Below, one piece after another: positions 1 to 8,582 of a stretch of 36,889 bases of DNA. A model generated the notes under the pieces. That model worked only from the letters and a program-made list of their open reading frames with translations, was not told the DNA's origin and ran no database searches. The position numbers were made by a program, and so were the translations under genes. Origin of the DNA: an uncultured Pseudomonadota bacterium (GTDB lineage Bacteria > Pseudomonadota > Gammaproteobacteria > Burkholderiales > SG8-39). Position 1 is the stretch's first letter, and every line of letters starts with the position of its first letter. Where the stretch lies: NCBI GenBank assembly GCA_903895005.1, contig CAITSH010000180.1, positions 1 through 36,889 of the forward strand, in the 5' to 3' direction.

Positions 1-404
1 CCAGTCGAAGTCGCACAGGGGCTTGAAGCGTCCGATATGTGCGGCACCGAGGCGGCGGCTTTTGCGGCGTCTTTCGCGGCCTGCTTGATCTGTTGTTCGG
101 AAACCGGCTCTTCCTGGCCTGGCAGGATTTTGTAGAAATCAAAGCGCGGTTTGTCACTACCCGCCTTGTCGGGGGCCGCCTTCAAGGTGTCTGCGAGGTT
201 CGGTGCAGCGGCTGGCGCCTTGGATGCCACCGCCTTTTCGGCAGGCTTCGCCTTGTCGAGAAACGGGATGGGGGTCTTGTTTATGTACACCGCGATCCCT
301 GCCGCGAGGCCCAGGCCCAGGATGACCCCGATGAACACGCCAAGGAGCGTGCTTCCGCCTGAAGACTTTTTTGCGGCGTGGCGTGGTTTGAAATCTTTAC
401 TCAT
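1..404 (-). CDS. SPOR-domain (FtsN-like) membrane protein, C-terminus beyond the window
   Basis: The minus-strand frame opens with ATG at 404, 6 bases after the argS stop, and runs open to the window edge, giving 134 residues of an incomplete protein. It has a short basic cytoplasmic N-terminus (RHAAKK), one membrane segment at about residues 20-37 rich in Gly, Leu, Val and Ile, then an Ala/Lys/Pro-rich periplasmic linker. The linker carries the segment RFDFYKILPG, which I know from SPOR-domain proteins encoded next to argS in betaproteobacteria. The SPOR domain itself, which binds denuded septal peptidoglycan in this family, would lie outside the window and is not seen. The role in cell division is therefore inferred from architecture and neighbourhood. 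It probably shares a transcript with argS. Confidence 0.75.
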   Translation of the reverse strand, partial: MSKDFKPRHAAKKSSGGSTLLGVFIGVILGLGLAAGIAVYINKTPIPFLDKAKPAEKAVASKAPAAAPNLADTLKAAPDKAGSDKPRFDFYKILPGQEEPVSEQQIKQAAKDAAKAAASVPHISDASSPCATST

Positions 405-410
405 CGGTGG

Positions 411-2090
411 TCACATTTTCTCAGGCGCGCTTACGCCCAGCAGGGCGAGTCCGTTGCCGAGCACCTGTTTGACAGCGCTCGCTAGGGCGATGCGCGCATG
501 TTTAAGGCGCACGTCATCGACCAGGATACGTTCGGCATTATAGTAGCTGTGAAAGTCGCCGGCCAGTTCCCTCAGGTAGAGGGAAACAAGGTGCGGTGAA
601 AGTTCGGCGGCGGCATGGGTCAGTGCGAGCGGGTATTCGCCCAACCGGGCGAGCAAGGCCAGTTCACGCGGACTGTCCAGGACCGACAAGTCCGCGTCCG
701 CAGGAGCGGAAGTGGCCGCCGTCGTCTGGTATTGCGCCAGCACCGAACACAACCGCGCGTGCGCATACTGCACGTAGTACACGGGGTTTTCTTCCGACTG
801 TGACTTGGCGAGGTCAATGTCGAAGATAAATTCGGTGTCGGCCTTGCGGGATACCAGGAAAAACCGAGTCGCATCGCGGCCGACTTCGTCGATCAGGTCC
901 CGCAGGGTGACGTAGCTGCCGGCGCGTTTGGAGATTTTCACCTCCTCGCCGCCCTTCATCACGGTCACCATTTTGTGAAGCACGTAGTCGGGGTATCCCT
1001 CCGGGATGTCGCGTTTGACCGCCTGCAGGCCCGCCCGCACGCGAACGACGGTGCTGTGGTGATCCGAGCCCTGGATGTTAATGGCGCGCGTGAAGCCGCG
1101 TTCCCACTTGGTGATGTGGTAGGCCACGTCAGGGACGAAGTAGGTGTAGGCCCCGTCCGACTTGCGCATGACGCGATCCTTGTCATCGCCAAAGTCGGTG
1201 GTCTTTAGCCACAGCGCGCCGCCTTCCTCAAAGGTCTCTCCGCTTGCCTTGAGCGCTTCAACCGTTTTTTCCACACGGCCCTCGGCGTAGAGCGAGGATT
1301 CGAGGTAATAGTTGTCAAAGCGCACACCGAATGCCTTGAGGTCAATGTCCTGTTCGTTGCGCAGGTAGGCCACGGCAAAGCGGCGGATTGAATCGAGGTC
1401 ATCGGGGTTCCCGCTGGCGGTAACCGCCGGAACTTTCTCGCCGGATACGGACTGACGAGCGATAAAGTCATTGGCTATATCGAGAATATAGTCGCCACGA
1501 TACCCGTCGACGGGGAATTGCGCGTCATCCGGTGCAATGCCGCTTACACGCGCTTGCACCGACAGTGCCAGATTCTCGATCTGGCTCCCCGCGTCGTTGT
1601 AGTAGAACTCGCGCCTCACTTGTAGTCCCTGTGATTCGAGTAAGGAGCAGATGGCGTCACCGAGGGCGGCCTGGCGGCCGTGTCCCACGTGCAAGGGGCC
1701 GGTCGGATTTGCCGATACGAACTCGACCAGCACTTGTTCCGCTTGTTTTGGGGCCTGTTTCCCGAACTGGGCCCCTTGCGAGAGTATCGAACGGATGACC
1801 GCTACTTTTGCGGCGTGCCGGATGTGGATGTTGATGAATCCGGGGCCTGCGATATCCGTTTTTTCCACCCATTCGGACACGGGCAACGCGGCGATCAGTG
1901 CTTCCGCAAGGTCGCGGGGCTTCTTTTTTTCCAGGCGCGCAAGCTGCATCGCAAGATTGCAGGCCCAGTCGCCGTGCTGTGCCTGCTTTGGGCGTTCGAT
2001 TTCTACCAAGGACGCGGGTTGCCGTGGCGCGACGATGCTCAGCGCATGCACGAAGAGTTCGGCGAGATGGGATTTAATGGCTGCCGACAT
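411..2090 (-). CDS. argS: arginyl-tRNA synthetase
   Basis: Class I aminoacyl-tRNA synthetase that charges tRNA-Arg with arginine in the cytoplasm. The protein has 559 residues, close to the usual 550-590. The N-terminal arginyl-specific (additional) domain covers about residues 1-85. The class I HIGH signature appears as HVGH at residues 134-137 within [10 protein letters not shown]. The KMSKS position is occupied by KISKRAG at about 385-391, a degenerate form common in ArgRS. The C-terminal DALR-type anticodon-binding domain contains YVQYAHAR and ends [12 protein letters not shown]. The ATG at 2090 gives a full-length N-terminus. The SPOR gene follows after 6 bases, so the two probably form an operon; priA lies 97 bases upstream on the same strand. 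Confidence 0.97.
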   Translation of the reverse strand: MSAAIKSHLAELFVHALSIVAPRQPASLVEIERPKQAQHGDWACNLAMQLARLEKKKPRDLAEALIAALPVSEWVEKTDIAGPGFINIHIRHAAKVAVIRSILSQGAQFGKQAPKQAEQVLVEFVSANPTGPLHVGHGRQAALGDAICSLLESQGLQVRREFYYNDAGSQIENLALSVQARVSGIAPDDAQFPVDGYRGDYILDIANDFIARQSVSGEKVPAVTASGNPDDLDSIRRFAVAYLRNEQDIDLKAFGVRFDNYYLESSLYAEGRVEKTVEALKASGETFEEGGALWLKTTDFGDDKDRVMRKSDGAYTYFVPDVAYHITKWERGFTRAINIQGSDHHSTVVRVRAGLQAVKRDIPEGYPDYVLHKMVTVMKGGEEVKISKRAGSYVTLRDLIDEVGRDATRFFLVSRKADTEFIFDIDLAKSQSEENPVYYVQYAHARLCSVLAQYQTTAATSAPADADLSVLDSPRELALLARLGEYPLALTHAAAELSPHLVSLYLRELAGDFHSYYNAERILVDDVRLKHARIALASAVKQVLGNGLALLGVSAPEKM

Positions 2091-2187
2091 TGCGTTGGAG
2101 GGGAGCGTGTGAGGGGAAAACCGGAGGGCTGCGCATTATACGCTTTGCAAGCCTCGGAAGGACGCGCTCCGGGCGGTGGTTGCCCGG

Positions 2188-4368
2188 CTAAAACTCGATC
2201 GGGTCGATGTCCAGATGCCAGCGCAATCCCGGGTGTCGTTCCTTTGCGAGGGCATCCGACCACGCTGATAGAAAAGTCTGGAGTGAAGGGCGCGAATACG
2301 ATTGCACGAGCAATTGCGCCCGTTCGCGATTGGCGATGCGTGCGACCGACATCGGGACCGGGTCAAAGATCATCAGCTGGTCCTGGCTTTCGGGTGCCAG
2401 TTCGCGCGCTCGGGCGAGAAAGGCCAGCACGAGCTTGCTGCTAGGGGCTTCTGCGCGCAGGACGGCTTCGAAAACGTAAGGAGGAAAGCCGGCTTGTTCG
2501 CGCTCGGAGAGCATCGCTTTTGCAAATCCGGCGTAATCGTGCGCGACAAGCGCCTGATAAAGCGGGTGGCGGGCGTAGCGGGTCTGGATCAAGACTTCGC
2601 CCGCAAGTTCGGCCCGCCCGGCGCGGCCCGACACCTGTTCGAGTTGCGCGAACAGGCGTTCGCCGGCGCGATAGTCCGAGGCGTGCAACGAGGCGTCGGC
2701 GTTGAGAACGCCCACCAAGGTGACGTTGGGGAAGTCGTGCCCTTTGGCGAGAATCTGGGTTCCGAGGAGAATATCGGCGTGCCCGTCGCGGATGGCCTCT
2801 CGCATGTTGTTCCAACTGCCCTTGGTGCGCGTGCTGTCGCGATCAACGCGCAGGATGCGCGCATGCGGGAAGCGCGCCACAAGGGCGACTTCGAGCCGCT
2901 GCGTGCCGCGGCCAAAGGGCTGGATGTCGGTGTTGCCGCATTGCGGGCAGGCGCGAGGAATGCGTTCGGTATCGCCGCAGTGATGGCAGCGCAACACCCC
3001 GTCGGACAGGTGAACCACCATTCTTGCAGAGCAACGCGGGCACCCGCTCACCCAACCGCAGGCGGCGCAGGCAAGAACCGGCGCATAGCCGCGCCGGTTG
3101 AGAAAAATCAGACTTTGCTCGCCTCGTTCTAGTCGCGCATGAATGGCTGCAATCAAGGGCGCCGACAGCCCGTCGGCGTCTGGCATTTCATTCAGGTCGA
3201 TAAGTCCGACTTTGGGCAGGTTGGCCTGCCCGTGCGCCCGGCGCGGCAGGCTTAGCAGGGTATAGCGGCCGGAAATAGCCTTGGCGTAGCTCTCGAGGGA
3301 AGGGGTTGCCGACCCAAGGACGACAGGAATGCCGGACTGTTGTGCGCGGAAAATGGCGAGGTCACGCGCCGAATAGCGCACGCCATCCTGCTGCTTGTAC
3401 GATGCATCCTGTTCTTCGTCGACGACGATCAGCCCCGGACGCGCGAGGGGAGTGAATACCGCGAGGCGCGTGCCGAGCACGATGCATGGGTCGACAGTCT
3501 GTGCAGCCAGCCAATGTTGCGCACGCGCCGTTTCGGCAAGCCCGCTATGCAGGGTAAGCAGCGGGATGCCGGGAAAGCGGCGGCGAAAGGTTTCCTCCAG
3601 TTGCGGGGTCAGGTTGATTTCAGGAACAAGCACCAGAGCTTGTCTGCCCTCTGCGATGGTTGCGGCGATGAGCCGCATATAAACCTCGGTTTTTCCACTT
3701 CCTGTGATGCCGTGCAATAGGAATGCCCCGAATCGGTGGGCATCGGCACGCACGCGGGCGACGACGGCCTGCTGATCGGCATTCAGAGCGTGCTCAGAAG
3801 GGAAAGTGCCCGGAGAGGGCGGCACCATCGCCTCGGTGATGCTTACCCAGCCGGCTTCAGTCAGTTCGTCCAGGGCTTTGCTGGCGGAAGAGGCAAGGGC
3901 CGTGAGCGTGGCCTGAGAGGCGGGCCCCAGCTCCAGTTCATCGAGTATGCGGCGTTTGACCTTTTGCCGGGCGGGCAGCGCCGCGGCTTCCGCGATTCCC
4001 TTTTCAGAAAGGGCGTATGTGTGCGTCCGTGTCGTGCCCGCCATCGGCGCGGTTTTGCGAAGGCGAGGTGGCAGCGCATTGAGCATGACCTCGCCAAGCG
4101 GACGCTGGTAGTAGGTCGCGCAAAAGCGTGTCAGTTCAAGCCAGCTCGCGGGCAGGGCCGGGGTGTCGCGCAGTATGGCTTGCGCCTCACGCAGCTTGGC
4201 CGGATCGATATCGCTGCTTTCGCGGACCTCGACGATCAGACCGACCAACACCTTGTTGCCAAAAGGGACGGCCACACGCCGCCCCACATCGTCATCGCAT
4301 GCATCATCGGTGCGATAGTCGAACAATCGCGGGAGGGGAACATCCAGCGCGACGATGACTATACCCAT
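2188..4368 (-). CDS. priA: primosomal protein N' (replication restart helicase PriA)
   Basis: PriA is a 3'-to-5' superfamily 2 DNA helicase that recognises stalled forks and reloads the replisome. The 726-residue product matches the family length (about 730). An N-terminal DNA-binding domain covers roughly residues 1-110. The Walker A motif GITGSGKT is at 220-227 and the DEEQ box at 317-320. A zinc-binding insertion has eight cysteines at about 434, 437, 443, 446, 461, 464, 474 and 477. Helicase motifs VI-like (QVSGRAGR) lie further on. The ATG at 4368 precedes MGIVIVALDVPLPRLFDY, a typical PriA start. The 328-base region upstream carries DnaA-box-like sites (see 4466-4486). The antisense strand has several long open frames, which are GC-rich shadows. 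Confidence 0.97.
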   Translation of the reverse strand: MGIVIVALDVPLPRLFDYRTDDACDDDVGRRVAVPFGNKVLVGLIVEVRESSDIDPAKLREAQAILRDTPALPASWLELTRFCATYYQRPLGEVMLNALPPRLRKTAPMAGTTRTHTYALSEKGIAEAAALPARQKVKRRILDELELGPASQATLTALASSASKALDELTEAGWVSITEAMVPPSPGTFPSEHALNADQQAVVARVRADAHRFGAFLLHGITGSGKTEVYMRLIAATIAEGRQALVLVPEINLTPQLEETFRRRFPGIPLLTLHSGLAETARAQHWLAAQTVDPCIVLGTRLAVFTPLARPGLIVVDEEQDASYKQQDGVRYSARDLAIFRAQQSGIPVVLGSATPSLESYAKAISGRYTLLSLPRRAHGQANLPKVGLIDLNEMPDADGLSAPLIAAIHARLERGEQSLIFLNRRGYAPVLACAACGWVSGCPRCSARMVVHLSDGVLRCHHCGDTERIPRACPQCGNTDIQPFGRGTQRLEVALVARFPHARILRVDRDSTRTKGSWNNMREAIRDGHADILLGTQILAKGHDFPNVTLVGVLNADASLHASDYRAGERLFAQLEQVSGRAGRAELAGEVLIQTRYARHPLYQALVAHDYAGFAKAMLSEREQAGFPPYVFEAVLRAEAPSSKLVLAFLARARELAPESQDQLMIFDPVPMSVARIANRERAQLLVQSYSRPSLQTFLSAWSDALAKERHPGLRWHLDIDPIEF

Positions 4369-4696
4369 GGCTGGGCAAACTTCGAACGCAAAGCTAAACC
4401 TTGTTCTTCGGAAAATGGCCTAAAGGTACTGGTGCGAATCAGGTTTTCCACTTTTACACATTTTCTGTGGATAAGATTGTGGATAGTCTTGTAGCCGTAC
4501 TGTAACTGTACTGAAGTAAAGGAGTTTTTCCGCATGCACAATTTTTCGGCTGGCAATTAAAATTATTAAAAACAAGAGGTTAAAAATTCCCCCTCTGGGT
4601 CGCCCGGAAACCCGCGTCAGTACTGGCTTAGCGCGGAGTATTGTGCATAAGTGAGGGAATCCTTGCCGGAGGGGCCTACCGGGTGGATATCACGTT
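4369..4696. other. priA-hemE intergenic region
   Basis: This 328-base stretch separates the end of hemE from the start of priA, both on the minus strand. It holds one perfect DnaA box, two single-mismatch boxes and an A/T-rich tract at about 4553-4588. I see no convincing coding frame; a 65-codon minus-strand frame that overlaps the priA start resembles nothing I know. I found no strong hemE terminator, only a weak CGCG...CGCG pairing near 4612-4636. Confidence 0.6.
4466..4486 (-). promoter_or_regulatory. tandem DnaA-box-like sites upstream of priA
   Basis: TGTGGATAA at 4466-4474 is the exact complement of the consensus DnaA box TTATCCACA. TGTGGATAG at 4478-4486 differs at one position and starts 12 bases later in the same orientation. 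A third near-match, TGTGCATAA, is at 4642-4650 (one mismatch), and a weaker TTTTCCACT is at 4444-4452 in the opposite orientation. Sites this close to the priA start could let DnaA regulate priA, or be part of a DnaA-titrating cluster. No binding is shown by sequence alone. Confidence 0.5.
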
Positions 4697-5764
4697 TTAA
4701 CGCTGGTTTTGGCGCTGCGCTTTACTGTACTCGTGCACCGTTTCGACCAAAACGGCGACATTGTCCGGAGGCGTAAATTGCGAGATCCCATGCCCGAGGT
4801 TGAAAACGTGGCCCGGACCCGGACCGTAGGCGTCCAGTACGACACGCGCTTCGCGTGCGATGGCCTCGGGGGTTGACATCAAGACCATGGGGTCGAGATT
4901 GCCCTGCAAAGCCACGCGATTGCCCACGCGCTCGCGCGCCTTGCCGATATCGAGTGTCCAGTCGATGCCCAGTGCATCACACCCGGAGCTGGCGATGGCT
5001 TCAAGCCACGCGCCGCCACCCTTGACGAAGACTACGTTCGGAATGCGTTCGCCGTCATGTTCGCGCTTCAGGCCGGCGACAATGCGCTGGATGTACGTCA
5101 GCGAGAAATCGTGGAAGGCCTGGTGGGCGAGGCTTCCGCCCCAGGTGTCAAATATCATGACTGCTTGTGCGCCAGCCTCGATTTGCGCATTCAGGTATGC
5201 GGTCACGGCGATGGTGTTGGCTTCCAGTATGCGGTGCACCAAATCGGGCCGGGCATAGAGCATTGACTTGATGGTGCGGAAGTCGTCGCTGCCTCCACCT
5301 TCGACCATGTAGCAGGCGAGCGTCCAGGGGCTGCCGGAGAAGCCGATCAGCGGCACGCGGCCGCCAAGTGCGCGACGAATTTCCGCAACGGCATCCGTGA
5401 CGTAACGCAGGCTGTCCAACGGGGGCTGCTCGAGAGCAAGAATGGCGCGCTCGTCGCGCAATGGGCGTTCGAACTTGGGGCCCTCCCCGTCTGCAAAATA
5501 AAGCCCCAGGCCCATGGCGTCCGGGACGGTGAGGATGTCTGAGAAAAGGATGGCAGCGTCAAGCGGGAAGCGCTCGAGCGGTTGCAGCGTGACTTCGGTC
5601 GCGTAGGCCGGGGACTTCGCCAGACCGAGGAAGGACCCGGCGCGCTTTCGCGTGGCGGTGTATTCAGGCAGATACCGTCCAGCCTGGCGCATCAGCCACA
5701 AGGGCGTATAAGGAGTGGGCTGTCCGAGCAGGGCGCGGATAAGGGTGTCGTTCTGAAGAGCCAT
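4697..5764 (-). CDS. hemE: uroporphyrinogen decarboxylase
   Basis: Converts uroporphyrinogen III to coproporphyrinogen III by removing four carboxyl groups, in cytoplasmic haem synthesis. I place the start at the ATG at 5764, giving 355 residues and the canonical N-terminus [20 protein letters not shown]; a longer in-frame opening at 5809 would overlap the upstream EVE gene and add unconserved residues. Active-site features: [15 protein letters not shown] with Arg26 and Arg30, and the aspartate in [14 protein letters not shown] at about residue 76. The second signature, [19 protein letters not shown], is also present. The gene begins 8 bases after the EVE stop, so it is probably cotranscribed with it. 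No clear Shine-Dalgarno is visible before 5764. Confidence 0.96.
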   Translation of the reverse strand: MALQNDTLIRALLGQPTPYTPLWLMRQAGRYLPEYTATRKRAGSFLGLAKSPAYATEVTLQPLERFPLDAAILFSDILTVPDAMGLGLYFADGEGPKFERPLRDERAILALEQPPLDSLRYVTDAVAEIRRALGGRVPLIGFSGSPWTLACYMVEGGGSDDFRTIKSMLYARPDLVHRILEANTIAVTAYLNAQIEAGAQAVMIFDTWGGSLAHQAFHDFSLTYIQRIVAGLKREHDGERIPNVVFVKGGGAWLEAIASSGCDALGIDWTLDIGKARERVGNRVALQGNLDPMVLMSTPEAIAREARVVLDAYGPGPGHVFNLGHGISQFTPPDNVAVLVETVHEYSKAQRQNQR

Positions 5765-5772
5765 GGGGCGAT

Positions 5773-6237
5773 CTATTTTTTTATGAGCGTCTGGATGATA
5801 AAGCGCCACTCGGCGGCGGTCACGGGTGTGATGGAAAGGCGATTTCCGCGTGCGAGTATGCGCATATCGGCGAGTTCCTCATGCGCACGAAGTTCGGTCA
5901 GGTTGATGAGGCGTGTTTTGCTTACCAGTTTGACGTCGACGTGGACCCACCGCGGTGTTTCTTGCGTTGCCTTTGGGTCGAAGTAATGACTTTTTTTGTC
6001 GAACTGCGTGGCGTCCGGGTAGGCTGTTGAACTGACCTCCGCGATGCCGGCGATGCCCGGTTCGGGACAACTTGAGTGGTAAAAGAATACCGCATCGCCC
6101 ACCTTCATCTGGTCACGCATGAAATTGCGCGCCTGATAGTTTCTTACACCTACCCAGGGTGTCGATTGGTTTTTTGCTTTTACCAGGTCGTCAATCGAGA
6201 ATTCGTTGGGTTCGGACTTCATTAGCCAATAGTGCAT
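5773..6237 (-). CDS. EVE domain-containing protein
   Basis: A 154-residue protein filled by one EVE (PUA-like) domain. The N-terminal signature [17 protein letters not shown] is followed by [24 protein letters not shown] and GIAGIAEV, the core of the family fold. EVE domains are thought to bind modified bases in RNA or DNA; the substrate here is unknown. I prefer the ATG at 6237 over an upstream in-frame TTG at 6246, because the family begins [10 protein letters not shown]. It sits between 6S RNA and hemE on the same strand, an order I recognise from betaproteobacteria. It is separated from 6S RNA by a strong hairpin, so it probably has its own promoter. Confidence 0.9.
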   Translation of the reverse strand: MHYWLMKSEPNEFSIDDLVKAKNQSTPWVGVRNYQARNFMRDQMKVGDAVFFYHSSCPEPGIAGIAEVSSTAYPDATQFDKKSHYFDPKATQETPRWVHVDVKLVSKTRLINLTELRAHEELADMRILARGNRLSITPVTAAEWRFIIQTLIKK

Positions 6238-6332
6238 GGGCGCCAATATCCTGTCTCAAGCGAAGAACGGTAAAACGTTCAAGGGAAAAAACGGCATTCA
6301 GAAATACCGGACTCGGTGCCGACCGCTAAATG

Positions 6333-6360
6333 CAAAACGCAGGCGAATGCCTGCGTTTTG
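6333..6360 (-). terminator. strong hairpin terminator after 6S RNA
   Basis: Twelve-base inverted repeat: CAAAACGCAGGC at 6333-6344 and GCCTGCGTTTTG at 6349-6360 around a 4-base loop. On the minus strand the GC-rich stem is followed by TTTTG, as in an intrinsic terminator. Its symmetry means it could also act on the plus strand. It lies about 20 bases past the predicted 6S RNA 3' end. Confidence 0.75.
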
Positions 6361-6379
6361 TTTCAAATGGCGCCCCCCG

Positions 6380-6585
6380 CAAATGCCGTCAGACCTATCT
6401 CCTGAACCTTGCGGTTCAAGGTGGCCGCGTTCCTGTCACATCAGGCACATCCGGCTATGGGACGCGCACAACAGTGACGCAATGGTCGGCGGCCAGTGGA
6501 GAAATTGGTTCAAGAAGATGCTGGCCTTAACGCACACAGCAGGGGACATGAGCTCTTACGATGTTGACTTGACGGTAACTTCAAT
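6380..6585 (-). ncRNA. ssrS: 6S RNA (RNA polymerase-binding regulatory RNA)
   Basis: 6S RNA mimics an open promoter and sequesters the sigma70 holoenzyme. Reading the minus strand, the segment near 6550 has GTCCCCTG, matching the 5' bubble strand of the E. coli RNA. The 3' part has CCACCTTGAACCGCAAGGTT and then GGTCTGACGGCAT, aligning with the E. coli stretch that reads CACCTTGAACCAAGGGTTC and then GCCTGCGGCGGCAT. The ends can pair: CCGTCA near 6571-6576 with TGACGG near 6386-6391. The position downstream of zapA is the usual one in gamma- and betaproteobacteria. Boundaries are estimates, good to about 15 bases; about 205 bases is slightly long for the family. Confidence 0.75.
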
Positions 6586-6641
6586 CACCGGACTCGCCCC
6601 CCGGACCGCGTCCGATCATCTCGGAACCTCGAATCTGGTTT

Positions 6642-6950
6642 TCAGAACAGCGTGTCTTGCTTTGAAAGCACTTCGTCAAGCATCACCTGCATTGCAGACA
6701 TTCTACGCCGCAATTCGCCGGCATCAAAGCCGCCGATTTTTTGAGATAGCAACTCGTGTGTGATGTTCAGCGCGGCCATGACGGCGATACGTTCGAGGCT
6801 GGCTACTTTTCCTGCGACCTTGATTTCATTCATTTTTCGGTCGAGGTAGCTTACCGCCTGTAGCAGTGCCTCGCGTTCTTCTTCGGCGCAGGCGACCTTG
6901 TAACTGCGCCCCATGATGCTGACATCCAGGGCCTTGGCTTTAGATGTCAT
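6642..6950 (-). CDS. zapA: cell division protein ZapA
   Basis: ZapA binds and cross-links FtsZ protofilaments at the Z-ring. The 102-residue product has the N-terminal globular portion (LDVSIMGRSYKVACAEEE) followed by the conserved LDRKMNEIK and ERIAVMAALNITHELL segments. It ends in a predicted coiled coil at roughly residues 70-100, the usual ZapA layout and length. The ATG at 6950 overlaps the stop of the upstream zapB-like gene by 3 bases (TCAT on the plus strand), so translation is probably coupled. 6S RNA follows on the same strand and may be processed from the zapA transcript. Confidence 0.93.
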   Translation of the reverse strand: MTSKAKALDVSIMGRSYKVACAEEEREALLQAVSYLDRKMNEIKVAGKVASLERIAVMAALNITHELLSQKIGGFDAGELRRRMSAMQVMLDEVLSKQDTLF

Positions 6951-7138
6951 TCAGGAATTTGCTGCATGAGGGTTTCGAGGCGGGCACGAGCACTGTTTAC
7001 CTTGTCGGCGAGTTTTTTATTGTCGCTTTGTGCAAGGGCGAGTTGCTGCCGGAGCGTATTGTTTTCGGTTCGTAGGCGTTGGCAAAGCGCCACTGCGTGA
7101 CCGATTTTTTCCTCAAGGCTTGTAAGCTCGCTGTCCAT
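6947..7138 (-). CDS. ZapB-like small coiled-coil protein (TIGR02449-type)
   Basis: A 63-residue, almost entirely helical protein with heptad-like spacing of Leu and Ala (LEEKIGHAVALCQRLRTENN, then LRQQLALA). It has no membrane segment. Small coiled-coil proteins of this type are encoded just before zapA in many proteobacteria and are often named ZapB-like. Similarity to E. coli ZapB is in character and context rather than in long identical stretches, so I leave the symbol blank. It overlaps zapA and has a good promoter directly upstream (7145-7174). Probable role: FtsZ-ring stabilisation with ZapA. Confidence 0.8.
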   Translation of the reverse strand: MDSELTSLEEKIGHAVALCQRLRTENNTLRQQLALAQSDNKKLADKVNSARARLETLMQQIPE

Positions 7139-7144
7139 CTGAAC

Positions 7145-7174
7145 ACTATAGTTTTAAAAAGCCTGATAAGTCAA
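7145..7174 (-). promoter_or_regulatory. sigma70-type promoter of the zapB-like/zapA/6S unit
   Basis: On the minus strand the -35 hexamer TTGACT (plus-strand 7169-7174) and the -10 hexamer TATAGT (7145-7150) are separated by 18 bases. Each hexamer differs from consensus at one position. The -10 ends 7 bases before the zapB-like ATG at 7138, so the leader would be very short. Confidence 0.6.
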
Positions 7175-7246
7175 GGTGTAACGTTTATTTCTCAATGTAG
7201 ATTCGTGGTGTAACACGGTCGCTTTGTGGGTGATATTGGATCGAAA

Positions 7247-7364
7247 CCGCAATGGGGTTATTGCGGCTAAGCCTGCGTTGTCAGGACAATCGACAAAAGT
7301 CCTTAACTCGTGGATCGGGTGCCTCACGATAACGTGTCAAACGTCACTGTAAGCGCTTGCTTAC
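7247..7364 (+). promoter_or_regulatory. inverted repeats ahead of the glycan operon
   Basis: Three inverted repeats lie in the 285-base gap before the first LPS gene. CCGCAAT (7247-7253) pairs with ATTGCGG (7260-7266). TTGTC and GACAA flank two bases at about 7278-7289. GTAAGC (7349-7354) and GCTTAC (7359-7364) form a 6-base-arm palindrome around 4 bases. They could be operators or leader hairpins. No -35/-10 pair with good spacing was identified for the plus-strand operon. Confidence 0.4.
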
Positions 7365-7424
7365 TTTGTTTCTGATGACGCGTAGAGCGGAACGTAATCA
7401 CGCTTTTCTGCTATCTTGCCGACC

Positions 7425-8507
7425 ATGTTGAAAGACGCCATTGACCTGAGCGGCGTCGCGCGCGTCCTGGTTATCAAGTTGCGCCATCACGGTGATGTGC
7501 TGCTGACTTCGCCCGTGATTACTACGCTCAAAGCCCACATTCCCGGCGCGCAGATTGATGCGCTGGTTTATGCCGACACGCGCGACATGCTTGCTCTGCA
7601 TCCGGATCTTACCCAGATCCATGTTATTGACCGCGCCTGGAGAGTCTTGCCGTGGTTTTCGAGGCTGGCGGCGGAGTGGCGGCTGTATCGCACTTTGCGG
7701 CAGCGCGGCTATGACTTGATCGTGCACCTTTCGGAGAACCCCCGGGGTGCTGCCTTGGCGCGCTGGCTCAAACCCAGATATGCAGTCGCGCCAGATTATG
7801 CAGCGCGCAGCAAACGCTGGAAAAAAAGTTTCACGCACAGGTTTTCCCTGGCGAAGAATCCACGCCGGCACATGGTTGAGTGGAACCTCGATGCGCTGCG
7901 GCGCCTTGGCATCCATCCGGAGCAGCATCAGCGCAGCCTAATGTTGGTGCCCGGGCCGGTTGCAGAGGCTGAGGTAGAGACCTTGATCGCCGAGCTGGGG
8001 CTGGCGGAGCGCGGCTTTATTCACCTTCATCCAGCGTCCCGCTGGCAGTTCAAGTGCTGGCCGGCCGAGCGCACCGCCCGATTGATTGACCTCCTACAGG
8101 AGGGCGGGCTCAAGGTGGTATTGACGGCTGCGCCGACGTCCGAAGAGGCTGTGTTGGTTAGCGACATTCTTGCGAAGAGCCGGACGAAGCCGACGAACCT
8201 TGCGGGCAAACTTTCCCTGAAATCCCTTGCGGCATTGACGCGCCGCGCCCGTCTTTTCATCGGTGTGGATTCGGCTCCGATGCACATTGCCGCCGCGATG
8301 GGGACGCCGGTGGTGGCGCTTTTCGGGCCTAGCGGTGAATTTGAGTGGGGCCCTTGGGCGGTTGCAAATCGGGTCGTCAGTTCAAACATTCATCCCTGCA
8401 GGCCCTGCGGTAACGATGGCTGCGGTGGCAGTAAGGTGAGCGATTGCCTCGATACCCTGCCTGTCGAGGCTGTACTGAACGCCGTTCGAGAAATTCTTGT
8501 CGCTTGA
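7425..8507 (+). CDS. waaQ: lipopolysaccharide heptosyltransferase III-like protein (GT9)
   Basis: GT9 enzymes of this type transfer heptose from ADP-heptose to the LPS inner core at the cytoplasmic face of the inner membrane. The 360-residue product opens with VLVIKLRHHGDVLLTSPVI (residues 14-32), closely like the WaaQ/RfaQ start; Asp24 is at the position of the likely catalytic base. The C-terminal donor domain has FIGVDSAPMHIAAAMGTPVVALFGPS, the GT9 nucleotide-sugar signature, and a typical CRPCGNDGCGGS cysteine segment near the end. I use the ATG at 7425; a TTG 9 bases earlier is possible. It is the first gene of the long plus-strand operon. WaaQ is favoured over WaaF or WaaC by the KLRHHGD motif, but exact linkage is not proved. 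Confidence 0.85.
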   Translation: MLKDAIDLSGVARVLVIKLRHHGDVLLTSPVITTLKAHIPGAQIDALVYADTRDMLALHPDLTQIHVIDRAWRVLPWFSRLAAEWRLYRTLRQRGYDLIVHLSENPRGAALARWLKPRYAVAPDYAARSKRWKKSFTHRFSLAKNPRRHMVEWNLDALRRLGIHPEQHQRSLMLVPGPVAEAEVETLIAELGLAERGFIHLHPASRWQFKCWPAERTARLIDLLQEGGLKVVLTAAPTSEEAVLVSDILAKSRTKPTNLAGKLSLKSLAALTRRARLFIGVDSAPMHIAAAMGTPVVALFGPSGEFEWGPWAVANRVVSSNIHPCRPCGNDGCGGSKVSDCLDTLPVEAVLNAVREILVA

Positions 8508-8582
8508 TTCGCGGTTTGCATTGCTGATCGTGTTGTCCGCCGAAATTCAAGCGGTGCATTGTGCAGGCGCGCCTTCGAATCG

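Larger units (their letters stand above)
6247..6641. other. zapA-EVE intergenic region carrying 6S RNA
   Basis: This 395-base gap between zapA and the EVE gene has no supported protein gene. Most of it is accounted for by the 6S RNA (about 6380-6585) and the hairpin terminator at 6333-6360. The remaining stretch next to the EVE start, 6247-6332, should contain that gene's promoter, but I see no clear -35/-10 pair. A plus-strand frame of 175 codons (6236-6763) runs antisense through the RNA and zapA and is rejected. Confidence 0.6.

Noticed and set aside
1651..4494. Long plus-strand open frames (up to 276 codons) opposite argS and priA
   Set aside because: They are antisense to two well-supported genes, have no recognisable domain and arise from GC-rich codon bias.
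4359..4556. 65-codon minus-strand frame in the priA-hemE gap
   Set aside because: It overlaps the priA start, has no ribosome site, and its composition is that of A/T-rich intergenic DNA.
6236..6763. 175-codon plus-strand frame across 6S RNA
   Set aside because: It runs antisense to a structured RNA, its terminator and zapA, and has no family resemblance.
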